Of a DNA stretch of 64,000 bases, positions 9,094 through 16,893 are shown in pieces. The notes below the pieces were generated by a model. That model had not been told where the DNA came from. It was given only the letters and a program-made list of their open reading frames with translations, and did not search any database. The stretch's first letter is position 1, and each line of letters starts with the position of its first letter. The stretch is from contig NZ_AP017928.1 in the NCBI RefSeq assembly GCF_003584645.1, forward strand, positions 4,281,501-4,345,500, written 5' to 3'. The DNA is from Methylocaldum marinum (lineage in GTDB: Bacteria; Pseudomonadota; Gammaproteobacteria; Methylococcales; Methylococcaceae). Both the position numbers and the translations under genes were made by a program.

Positions 9094-9927
9094 ATGAAGA
9101 GCATGCCCATGGCTTTGTCGCGCGAAGATTTCCTGAGTCTGAAGCGTGCGTATCAAAATCTTGAACAGCCCAGCCTTGCCATACGGTTAGCCGACAGTAT
9201 AGGTACACCGATCGAGACGGGATTCAAGCTTTTGCCCGTATTTTGGCGCAAGCGTTTGCAACGCTGTACCGAACATGCCATCTGGAAGGCTTTGGGCACG
9301 GCGGTCGCGAGTTTGGAAAATAAACCGGGCACCGCATCAAGCGACATGTGCCACAAGCTGATGGGGATCGCGACCGGGGCGGTCGGCGGCTTTCTGGGCG
9401 GTCCCGCGCTGCTCGTGGAACTTCCTTTTACGACCACGATCATGCTGCGTTCGATTGCGGATATCGCCCGCAGCGAAGGCGAGAATCTCGATGATATCCG
9501 AACCCGCCTGGCCTGTCTCGAAGTGTTCGCCCTGGGAGGGCGCTCGAACCGCGATGATGCCGCCGATGCCGGTTATTACGGGGTGCGCATGGCTTTGGCA
9601 ATGTCCGTCTCGGCAGCCTCCAGCCATATTGCTCGGAACGGACTGGCCGGTCGCGCCGGTGCGCCGTTGCTGGTGGATTTCGTTTTAATGGTTTCCAGCC
9701 GTTTCGGCATTACGGTCTCGGAAAAGATCGCTGCCGAGATTATTCCCGTCGTCGGCGCGGTCGGAGGCGCTTTGATCAACACCGTGTTCATTCAGCACTT
9801 TCAGGATATGGCGCGCAGCCACTTCACGGTCCGCCGTCTCGAGCGGAAATACGGGGCAAGTGTGGTACAGGCCGAGTATCATCGGTTACACAATCCCGAA
9901 TACGGTCTGCTGCTCGCGGCGGCTTAG
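9094..9927 (+). CDS. EcsC family protein
   Basis: Cytoplasmic or peripheral-membrane protein of 277 residues in the EcsC family, whose biochemistry is poorly known. The family core GGPALLVELPFTTTIMLRSI followed by ADIARSEGENL (about 110-145) is clear, as is a second Gly/Ala-rich amphipathic region near 220-245. An in-frame TTG at 9073 would add seven residues; ATG 9094 is the simpler start. It is followed after a strong hairpin by a DUF5132-like and an HMA-like gene on the same strand, a grouping that suggests a shared envelope or metal-related job. Confidence 0.75.
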   Translation: MKSMPMALSREDFLSLKRAYQNLEQPSLAIRLADSIGTPIETGFKLLPVFWRKRLQRCTEHAIWKALGTAVASLENKPGTASSDMCHKLMGIATGAVGGFLGGPALLVELPFTTTIMLRSIADIARSEGENLDDIRTRLACLEVFALGGRSNRDDAADAGYYGVRMALAMSVSAASSHIARNGLAGRAGAPLLVDFVLMVSSRFGITVSEKIAAEIIPVVGAVGGALINTVFIQHFQDMARSHFTVRRLERKYGASVVQAEYHRLHNPEYGLLLAAA

Positions 9928-9951
9928 TCCCCCGTTTGAACTTTTCGTATT

Positions 9952-10006
9952 CCCCGGCCCGCTGGCATAATAGCTTTGGCCTTGAAGCGGGCCGGGGTTT
10001 CGTTTT
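9952..10006 (+). terminator. Terminator or attenuator after the EcsC gene
   Basis: CCCCGGCCCGCT (9952-9963) and AGCGGGCCGGGG (9986-9997) make a perfect 12-bp stem with a 22-base loop, followed by TTTCGTTTTT. It resembles a rho-independent terminator 25 bases after the EcsC stop and would partly separate EcsC from the two following genes. Confidence 0.6.
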
Positions 10007-10045
10007 TCATAGAACGGGATATTTCTAGGGTCCAGGGAGATTTCA

Positions 10046-10339
10046 ATGGCTGGTCTCGGCGATTTGCTAAAAAATGATCTTGCAAAGGGCGTCGCGCTCG
10101 GGCTCGGCGTGGTGGCCGCGGGCGTGGTTCTGGCTCCGGCGCTGCGGCCGGCGGCACGCGCGGCGGTAAAAACAGGCATACTGCTCTTCGAAAAAGGCCG
10201 GGAATGGACGGCGGAAGCGGGCGAAACATTCGAAGACCTGGTGGCCGAGGTTCGAGCGGAATTGGCGGAGCAGGCAGCGGCAGCCGAAGGATTGGACGCG
10301 GCCCAGCAAGCCGCCGCGGAAAATAGTCAGAAAGGCTGA
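10046..10339 (+). CDS. DUF5132-like small protein
   Basis: A 97-residue protein with an N-terminal amphipathic/hydrophobic stretch (GVALGLGVVAAGVVLAPALR, about 14-33), the segment AARAAVKTGILLFEKGREW, and an acidic Ala/Glu-rich helical tail. This pattern fits the DUF5132 family, known mainly from bacteria that also carry HMA-domain proteins and P-type ATPases. A GGGAGA ribosome-binding site lies just upstream. It ends three bases before the next gene, so the two are certainly co-transcribed. The function is unknown. Confidence 0.65.
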   Translation: MAGLGDLLKNDLAKGVALGLGVVAAGVVLAPALRPAARAAVKTGILLFEKGREWTAEAGETFEDLVAEVRAELAEQAAAAEGLDAAQQAAAENSQKG

Positions 10340-10342
10340 ACG

Positions 10343-10819
10343 ATGGTCTCGGCCTTTATCGTTCATGAACTTTCCGGCCGATTTCGATTAAGAGTTCCCG
10401 ACAAACGTAATGATAAGGCTTTTTTCGATGTTCTGGCCGACCGTCTGAGCGAGTGTCCCGGCGTTACCAATGTCGAGTTCAATGTGCATACCGGCAGTGT
10501 TCTGCTGTTTCATGCTGCGGCGGTCCCTGCATCCGATGTTATAAGGTATGCCGAGCAAGCTGAATTGTTTTCCGTCAAACCCTTGCCGGCAACAGCCGCC
10601 CGGACGCTGGGGCAACAGGCTACCAAAGGTCTCGAGGCGTTCGACAGAGGGCTTGCCTCTCTGAGCGGCGGGTTAGTCGATTTGCAGTCGGCTTTTTTGG
10701 TTTTATTGGTGGGAATGGCGATTTATCAGGTGAGGCGCGGGCAGGTTCTTGCGCCGGCCGTGCCCTTGCTTTGGGAAGCAATCCGTCTGGTTGGTTCGGG
10801 CAAAATCGGCAAGCACTGA
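10343..10819 (+). CDS. HMA-like domain protein
   Basis: A 158-residue protein. Residues about 5-75 form a heavy-metal-associated-like fold pattern (HELSGRFRLRVPD ... CPGVTNVEFNVHTGSVLLFH) without the CxxC metal-binding pair of classical HMA domains. A hydrophobic helix near 110-130 could anchor it in the membrane. The same GRxR...V..NP.TG..LV pattern begins the P-type ATPase at 27344-30475, so the two may belong to one system. It lies three bases after the DUF5132-like gene. HMA_2 family membership is inferred by pattern. Confidence 0.65.
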   Translation: MVSAFIVHELSGRFRLRVPDKRNDKAFFDVLADRLSECPGVTNVEFNVHTGSVLLFHAAAVPASDVIRYAEQAELFSVKPLPATAARTLGQQATKGLEAFDRGLASLSGGLVDLQSAFLVLLVGMAIYQVRRGQVLAPAVPLLWEAIRLVGSGKIGKH

Positions 10820-10881
10820 GCCGGTTGTGCTTGCATCATGGCAGTTCGAACGTTCTAAGTCCTCCCGGGCTTCCCGAGGTG

Positions 10882-11472
10882 CTAACTCAAGCGCTGATGC
10901 AAAGGGCTTTTGCGGGGAAAATGCGCTTTCAGAAATTCCATTTGATCGGTCAATACCCGGCGTCCCTGTAAATAGACGTATTCTGCATGTGTCGGGGTGA
11001 ACGGAATGGCCAGTAGCTGCATTCCGGCTTGTTCCGGGGTGCGCCCCGCTTTATGGTTGTTGCAGCGCTTGCACGCGGTTACGACGTTGTTCCAGGTGTC
11101 GGCTCCTCCGAGGCTGATCGGGGTGATGTGGTCACGGGAAAGGTCCCGGTGGAGGAACCGGTGGCCGCAGTAGAGGCAAAGATTGTTGTCGCGGCGGAAC
11201 AGGGCGGGATTGCTCAGAGGCGGCACGTAGTTGGGGTCGATGCCGTAGCCGTTGTTATGATGATGGTAGGTGGCGATGATCGAATTGACCTCGATCAGGC
11301 TGCGGTTGCCGGTCCTGGCATTGATGCCGCCCCTCAACGTGTACAGGTGGGTACCGCAGCTATAGGCTACTTCGCCGAGATGATAAAGTTTTGCCGCCTG
11401 TTGGTAGCCTATCCATTCCAGCGGCATGCCGGAAGCGTCGGTACGTAATACCTGTAAATGATAAATCTCCAT
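10882..11472 (-). CDS. HNH endonuclease family protein
   Basis: A 196-residue protein with a clear C-terminal-half HNH nuclease module: LCLYCGH, then DHITPISLGGADTWNN and ACKRCNNHKAGRTP. The four cysteines would bind a structural Zn, and His/Asn of the HNH core the catalytic metal. This standalone type is common on proteobacterial chromosomes and its role is usually unknown. No phage or restriction partner is adjacent. It diverges from priA across an AT-rich gap with DnaA boxes, and converges on the HMA-like gene with only 62 bases between. Confidence 0.85.
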   Translation of the reverse strand: MEIYHLQVLRTDASGMPLEWIGYQQAAKLYHLGEVAYSCGTHLYTLRGGINARTGNRSLIEVNSIIATYHHHNNGYGIDPNYVPPLSNPALFRRDNNLCLYCGHRFLHRDLSRDHITPISLGGADTWNNVVTACKRCNNHKAGRTPEQAGMQLLAIPFTPTHAEYVYLQGRRVLTDQMEFLKAHFPRKSPLHQRLS

Positions 11473-11551
11473 AGATCCTCCATCGATAAACAGTTGTCTT
11501 TCATTGCAAGATGGTTAAACGCTTGATTTTCGGTTAGTGTCGTCGGACGAC

Positions 11552-11765
11552 TTATCAACAGTGTATTCAAATTGTTTGTCAAGGAAAAATGTGAATCCGT
11601 GAAGCTGCGAACCCGTTTTTCAAAGCCTCTATAAGTCTTTGATAAAAATATAAATATAAGTTTTGACCAAAAGTTTTACAATTTAATGAAAGCCTAGTCG
11701 CCATGCTTTTTCCGGCAGTCTCCCGACACCTATTCCACAAAGTTATCCACAGAAACTGTGGATAA
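11552..11765. other. DnaA-box cluster with AT-rich segment (possible replication origin)
   Basis: Two perfect DnaA boxes lie in inverted orientation, TTATCCACA at 11743-11751 and TGTGGATAA at 11757-11765. A one-mismatch box TTATCAACA is at 11552-11560 and a weaker TATTCCACA at 11731-11739. Between them 11637-11695 is strikingly AT-rich (ATAAAAATATAAATATAAG), like a DNA-unwinding element, in an otherwise GC-rich window. The gap (11473-11840) holds no convincing gene. This could be oriC or a DnaA-controlled priA promoter. dnaA itself is not in view. Confidence 0.45.
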
Positions 11766-11840
11766 GCAAGTTTTTGCTTTCGTGCAAAGGGTGTTGCGGC
11801 TTTCCCGATTCTACCGGGATTTTGTGGCGATTGGTCGAAC

Positions 11841-14048
11841 ATGACGAAGATTCTGAAGGTTGCGGTCTCGGTGCCTCTACGGCGCCTGTTCGACTACGTT
11901 CCTCCGGCCGGCACGGATGCGGCTGACCTGAAACCCGGCGTCCGCGTGGAAGTTCCTTTCGGGCGCCGCAGAAAGTTCGGCATGCTTATGGGGCTTGCCG
12001 ACGAGCCCGAGGTCGACCGTGGACGTTTGAAGGAGGCTTCGGCGATACTCGACAGCGAGCCTCTGCTGTCTCCCGACGATCTTCGCTTGCTTAGTTGGGC
12101 CAGCCGGTATTATCACCATCCGATCGGCGAGGTGGTCGCGGCGGCATTGACCGTCCTGTTGCGCAAAGGCAGTGCCGCCGAGTGGGCGGGAGAAAGGCTT
12201 CTGCGCCCGAGCACGGAGGATTTGGCGTCGGCGGAACAAGCGTGCGCGAGAGCCCCTCGTCAAGCGGCCTTGATCAGGCTGCTCCGGGAGCATCCGAACG
12301 GCGTTCCTCATAGCCGGCTTGGAGAGCTGGATTGGGATTGGCGCAGTGCCGCCGAGGGTCTGATTCGCAAAGGGCTGGCATCCTGGTGCGAGAATCGGGA
12401 AGCGGATGCACCTGCATGTCATTCAGCCGTGTCGCCGCCTTTCACGCTCAATCCTGACCAGCAGGAAGCGATTGCCGCCGTGCGGGCGGCCTTGGGAGCC
12501 TACACAGCCTTTCTGCTGGAAGGCGTCACCGGCAGCGGCAAGACCGAAGTCTATCTGCAATTGACGCAAGAGGTATTGGCTCGAGGGGGGCAGATCATGA
12601 TTCTGCTTCCGGAAATCAACCTAACCCCTCAGTTGCAAGCCCGCTTCCGCAGCCGCTTTTCGGTTCCGGTGGCGATATTTCACTCCGGTCTCACCGAGGC
12701 TGAGCGCCGCCGTTCCTGGCTGGGGATGCAGCGAGGGGAGGTCAGCATTCTGCTCGGTACCCGTTCCGCGGTATTCATGCCGGTGAAGTCGTTGGGGATG
12801 ATCATTCTGGACGAGGAGCACGATACGTCATTCAAACAGCAGGACGGATTTCGCTTCTCGGCTCGCGACGTGGCCGTTATGCGCGCTCGTCTGCTCGACA
12901 TTCCCGTCGTGCTGGGTTCGGCCACGCCTTCCCTGGAAAGCGTCTACAACGTCTCGCAAGGACGCTATCGTCATTTACGGCTTCCGCACCGCGCGGGCGG
13001 AGCCGCCCAGCCCGGCTTTCGGCTGCTCGACATTCGAGGACACCGCTTGCGCGAAGGGCTTTCGCCCGCGCTGATCGCTTATATCGCGGAGACCTTGGCG
13101 CGGGGTGAGCAGGCCTTGTTGTTCGTCAATCGGAGAGGGTTCGCGCCGACCTTGACTTGTCATGCCTGTGGATGGGTGGCTCGCTGCCGCCGCTGCGATG
13201 CCAACCTGGTTGTTCATGCCGGTGATCACCGTCTGCGTTGCCATCACTGCGGTTTCGAGCAGTCCCTTGTCGGATCGTGTAGCGGCTGCGGCAGCGAGGA
13301 TTTGCGTCCCTTGGGGCTGGGCACGGAACGCGTGGAAAAAGCCCTGGGCGAGATATTTCCCGGCGCCCGCGCGGTCCGTATCGATCGCGACAGCACCCGG
13401 CGCAAAGGGCGATTGGAAGCCCTGTTGAACGATATTCACGAGGGCCGGGTGGATATCCTAATCGGTACTCAGATGTTGGCGAAAGGCCATCATTTTCCCC
13501 GAGTTACACTGGTCGGAATCACCGACGTGGATTCCGGTCTCTACAGTACCGACTTTCGTTCCGGCGAGCGGACCGCTCAGTTGGTTACCCAGGTCGCCGG
13601 ACGTGCCGGACGGGAGGAGCGGATGGGAACCGTCGTGCTGCAGACTCGGCATCCGGGCCATCCGTTGCTCCACGTGTTGATCAGGGAGGGCTACTCCGGC
13701 TTCGCAAAAGCCTGTTCGGAGGAGCGTCGCGCGGCGCTGTTGCCACCCTTTGCCTATCAGGCGCTATGGCGGGCCGAAGCGTCCGATATCGAGGCGCCCC
13801 GGCGTTTTTTGGAGCGTGTGGCAAACCTGGCGAACCAGCGGACCTCGCGTGACCTGCAGGTGCTGGGACCGGTGCCTGCGCCTATGGCGCGGCGCGCGGG
13901 GCGACAGCGGTATCAGCTGCTGTTTCAATCCGGGCTGCGTAATTTGCTTCACGGCAACATCGAGGCACTGCTGCCCAGGATTTCGGAACTTGATGAAGCG
14001 AAGCGAGTCCGTTGGTCTATAGACATTGACCCGATCGACCTTTATTGA
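11841..14048 (+). CDS. priA: Primosomal replication protein PriA
   Basis: Superfamily 2 DNA helicase of 735 residues (E. coli PriA has 732) that reloads the replisome at stalled forks. An N-terminal 3'-end-binding domain (about 1-190) is followed by the helicase core with Walker A GVTGSGKTEVY, DEEH box with KQQDGFRFSARD, motif GSATPSLES, an eight-cysteine zinc module (CHAC..CRRC...CHHC..CSGC) and later QMLAKGHHFP and AGRAGR motifs. All key residues are present, so it should be active. The start ATG at 11841 fits the family N-terminus. DnaA boxes 75-100 bases upstream raise the possibility of DnaA control. Confidence 0.95.
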   Translation: MTKILKVAVSVPLRRLFDYVPPAGTDAADLKPGVRVEVPFGRRRKFGMLMGLADEPEVDRGRLKEASAILDSEPLLSPDDLRLLSWASRYYHHPIGEVVAAALTVLLRKGSAAEWAGERLLRPSTEDLASAEQACARAPRQAALIRLLREHPNGVPHSRLGELDWDWRSAAEGLIRKGLASWCENREADAPACHSAVSPPFTLNPDQQEAIAAVRAALGAYTAFLLEGVTGSGKTEVYLQLTQEVLARGGQIMILLPEINLTPQLQARFRSRFSVPVAIFHSGLTEAERRRSWLGMQRGEVSILLGTRSAVFMPVKSLGMIILDEEHDTSFKQQDGFRFSARDVAVMRARLLDIPVVLGSATPSLESVYNVSQGRYRHLRLPHRAGGAAQPGFRLLDIRGHRLREGLSPALIAYIAETLARGEQALLFVNRRGFAPTLTCHACGWVARCRRCDANLVVHAGDHRLRCHHCGFEQSLVGSCSGCGSEDLRPLGLGTERVEKALGEIFPGARAVRIDRDSTRRKGRLEALLNDIHEGRVDILIGTQMLAKGHHFPRVTLVGITDVDSGLYSTDFRSGERTAQLVTQVAGRAGREERMGTVVLQTRHPGHPLLHVLIREGYSGFAKACSEERRAALLPPFAYQALWRAEASDIEAPRRFLERVANLANQRTSRDLQVLGPVPAPMARRAGRQRYQLLFQSGLRNLLHGNIEALLPRISELDEAKRVRWSIDIDPIDLY

Positions 14049-14320
14049 AGGCAGGGTCGACTGGGTTCCTGGCCTGGCTTCTTTTGTTCCTGCGCATCAC
14101 ACGAGGATGATGCTGGAAGCGGGCGTCGCGGAACTTGTATGCTTCTCCAAAAATCAGGCCCGTACATACCCGCCTGATCTGTCGGGCTGCCGACGAGGCC
14201 GGTACACGCCTGAGCCTCGGTCTGCACGGCCAGGTGCCGGGGTATCCGGTTGCGGATCCGCTCGGTCCGGATTTATCGGCAGGGTTAATAAATCCTATTC
14301 AGAAATCATGCGAGGAAGCC

Positions 14321-15073
14321 ATGTTCCCATTACGAGACGAGAATCCAATAGTCAGACGGCCAGTGGCGACAATCGTGATCATCGGCCTGAATATCGCTAG
14401 TTGGGTTTTTGTCCAAGGTTTGGGCAGCGGTGAGCCGCTCGCATGGTCCTTGTGCAATCTCGGATTGATTCCGGGGGAGCTGTTCGACCGCGTGCCGGCA
14501 GGAACCATTATTCCTCTCGGAGAGAACCTGGGTTGCGAGCTCACCGGAGATACCACCGTTCTAACCTTGGTGACCCACATGTTTCTCCACGGGGGGTGGT
14601 TTCACATCATTGGGAATCTCTGGTTCCTGTGGATATTCGGCGACAATGTCGAGGACGCGATGGGGCCGATCCGGTTCTTTATCTTTTATATCGCCTGCGG
14701 CCTGGCCGCGGCTGCCGCCCAGATTTTCACCGATCCGGCCGCGGCCATACCCATGGTGGGCGCGTCAGGTGCCATCGGCGGGGTCATGGGTGCGTACGCC
14801 CGGCTTTATCCGAGGGCGAGAATCGTGACCCTGATCTTTCTCGGATTCTATGTGACTACGGTGGCGTTGCCGGCGATTGCCATGCTGGGCTATTGGTTCT
14901 TCATCCAAATCGCCGGCGGATTGCCTGCGCTGCAGGAGGCCGGGGGCGGCGTGGCGTTCTGGGCACATGTCGGCGGTTTCCTGGCAGGCCTGATATTGGT
15001 CGGGCCGATGCATCGTCCGGATTATCTGGCTCAGCACCTGAGACATGCGGCGGGGCCGTACGACCGCTATTGA
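14321..15073 (+). CDS. Rhomboid family intramembrane serine protease
   Basis: A 250-residue polytopic membrane protein with about six transmembrane segments. The catalytic serine lies in GASGAIGGVMGAY and the catalytic histidine in AHVGGFLAG; the upstream HMFLHGGWFHIIGN segment is the family's L1/TM2 signature. It would cleave transmembrane substrates within the membrane. The frame is open for 186 bases upstream, but ATG 14321 is preceded by GAGGAAG and starts the conserved MFPLRDENP opening. Its 3' end overlaps the convergent flippase gene by seven bases. The substrate is unknown. Confidence 0.88.
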   Translation: MFPLRDENPIVRRPVATIVIIGLNIASWVFVQGLGSGEPLAWSLCNLGLIPGELFDRVPAGTIIPLGENLGCELTGDTTVLTLVTHMFLHGGWFHIIGNLWFLWIFGDNVEDAMGPIRFFIFYIACGLAAAAAQIFTDPAAAIPMVGASGAIGGVMGAYARLYPRARIVTLIFLGFYVTTVALPAIAMLGYWFFIQIAGGLPALQEAGGGVAFWAHVGGFLAGLILVGPMHRPDYLAQHLRHAAGPYDRY

Positions 15074-16590
15074 GTGCCGGTCGGCCGCGTTTCGTCCGGA
15101 GCGTGCTTCCGTGCCGGTTGCCGTTTTCCGAGCAGGGGCCGCACATCCGCCAAGGCGACAATCAGGAGGTACAGTGCCAGGAAAGCCGAGCCGATAGCCC
15201 AGGGTGTCCAGCCGCATGATTCCACCAGGTGCTTGTGGCCGCCGTACAGCAAAAGTCCGAGTAGCAGGTAGGCCGCGATTTTCCCGATCGGATAACGTAC
15301 CGGGTAGTAATATTGGCCGAGCGCGTACGAAATGATGGTCATCGCGGCATAACACGCCAGCGTCGCCCAGGCCGAGCCCTGATAGCCCATGATCGGAATC
15401 CACCATATGTTCAGCCCTATGGTCAAAACGGCGCCGATCAGCGATACCCACGCGCCCATCAGGGTACGGTCGGTGAGTTTGTACCAGATGGAAAGATTCA
15501 CGTAAATCCCCAGGAACAGGTTGGCCATGAGCAAGATTGGCACGACATCGAGTCCTTCCCTGTACTCGGCTCCGACGAAATACTTGAACAAGTCGATGTA
15601 CAAGGTCACCAGCAGGAAGATGAATACGCAGAAGATCACGAAATATTTCATGACCAAAGCGTAAGCACGCTTGGCGTCTGCCCGTCCGGCATAGGCAAAA
15701 AAGAAGGGTTCGCCGGCGTAACGGAATGCCTGTATGAACAGAGACATCAGAATTGACAGTTTGTAGCAGGCGCCGTAGATGCCCAGCATGCGCATATTCG
15801 TCGCGAGATCGTAGGGCAGAAGAAATTTCAGAATGGCGCGGTCAAGCATCTCGTTGACCATTCCCGCGAAGCCGATGATCACCATGGGTAGCGAGTAGGC
15901 CAGCAAACTCTTCAGAAGTCTCGAATCGAGACCATGCCTCAGGCTTTTGAACTGCGGCAGGAGCAGTAGGAGCTTGAAGGCGCTGGCCGCAAGATTGGCC
16001 AGGAAGATGTAGCCGATGCCGACGGCCGGATCATACAAACGTGCTGCGAACGAGTTTGGCCAAAGTTCGCCGGCTTTCTTGCAATAAACCAGAAAGAACA
16101 GATTGAGTCCGATGGCGAGGGCGATTTCGATCAGCTTGATGCCCGCGAAACGCCAGGCGCGGTTTTCCGACCGCAGTTTGGCGAATGGCAGTGCTGCGAT
16201 GGAGTCGAGCGCCAGGATCGCGCCGAACCACACCAGGTATTCCGGGTGCTCCGGGTAGCGAAGCAGCGCGGCAAGCGGTTCGCGAAAAACAACGATTCCG
16301 GATACGAACGCTAAATTCGCCAAAATCAGGAAGCCGAGTGCCGTCGAGTACACTGTGTCCGATTTCAGGTCTTTCCGATTGCTGAAGCGGAAATAGCCGG
16401 TTTCCAGGCCGAAGATCAAAAATATGGCAAAGAACCCGGCATAGGCGTAGAACTCGGAAACGACCCCGTATTCCCGGGCGGGAAACGTATAGGTATAAAG
16501 CGGAACCAGCAGATAATTGAGAAATCTGCCGATGATGCTGCTCAAGCCGTAGATGACGGTTTGCGAGGCGAGCTTGCGGAGAGGGTTCAA
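15067..16590 (-). CDS. Polysaccharide flippase (Wzx/MATE-like, oligosaccharide exporter)
   Basis: A 507-residue protein with about 14 hydrophobic segments. The N-terminal motif ASQTVIYGLSSIIGRFLNYLL is typical of the polysaccharide-biosynthesis flippase family (Wzx/RfbX-like). It would flip an undecaprenyl-linked oligosaccharide for exopolysaccharide or LPS synthesis. It has a basic C-terminal tail (GKRQPARKHAPDETRP). No glycosyltransferase or polymerase is adjacent, which is unusual for this family, so the substrate cannot be inferred from context. Confidence 0.82.
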   Translation of the reverse strand: MNPLRKLASQTVIYGLSSIIGRFLNYLLVPLYTYTFPAREYGVVSEFYAYAGFFAIFLIFGLETGYFRFSNRKDLKSDTVYSTALGFLILANLAFVSGIVVFREPLAALLRYPEHPEYLVWFGAILALDSIAALPFAKLRSENRAWRFAGIKLIEIALAIGLNLFFLVYCKKAGELWPNSFAARLYDPAVGIGYIFLANLAASAFKLLLLLPQFKSLRHGLDSRLLKSLLAYSLPMVIIGFAGMVNEMLDRAILKFLLPYDLATNMRMLGIYGACYKLSILMSLFIQAFRYAGEPFFFAYAGRADAKRAYALVMKYFVIFCVFIFLLVTLYIDLFKYFVGAEYREGLDVVPILLMANLFLGIYVNLSIWYKLTDRTLMGAWVSLIGAVLTIGLNIWWIPIMGYQGSAWATLACYAAMTIISYALGQYYYPVRYPIGKIAAYLLLGLLLYGGHKHLVESCGWTPWAIGSAFLALYLLIVALADVRPLLGKRQPARKHAPDETRPTGTQ

Positions 16591-16893
16591 AAGCGGATGT
16601 GCCGAGGATGTTTGAAGGCGGTCATTTTAGGGCGACTTCGGATAGAGTCCAAAATCCCGTACGCTTCATGACGCGATCCGCCTTGACTCCGGCTGGTTTT
16701 TTAGCGGCGGCCGCCCGGTTGGTGGACCGGCGGGACCATCGAGCTCTCTCGTACAAATGTCATCAAATTATGTTCATCTTGGCTTGTCAAACTAGAATAT
16801 TTTTCTTTCTATCGATGCGAATTCATTGATCGAGGCCGAGATCGAGCGGCTCTGTGTTTTGGTTCATTGGTTAACAAACAGCGAGGTCAGGCT
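16591..16893. other. Divergent intergenic region before the phosphoketolase gene
   Basis: No gene is seen. The last 150 bases are AT-richer, with TTGTCA at 16784-16789 and TAGAAT at 16793-16798 as possible promoter hexamers; their spacing does not fit a single promoter, so I make no firm call. A GAGGTCAGG ribosome-binding site lies just before the phosphoketolase ATG. Confidence 0.3.

Noticed and set aside
11579..11842. An 87-residue minus-strand frame in the DnaA-box gap
   Set aside because: It overlaps the priA start, crosses the AT-rich segment and has no family resemblance; the regulatory/origin reading explains the DNA better.
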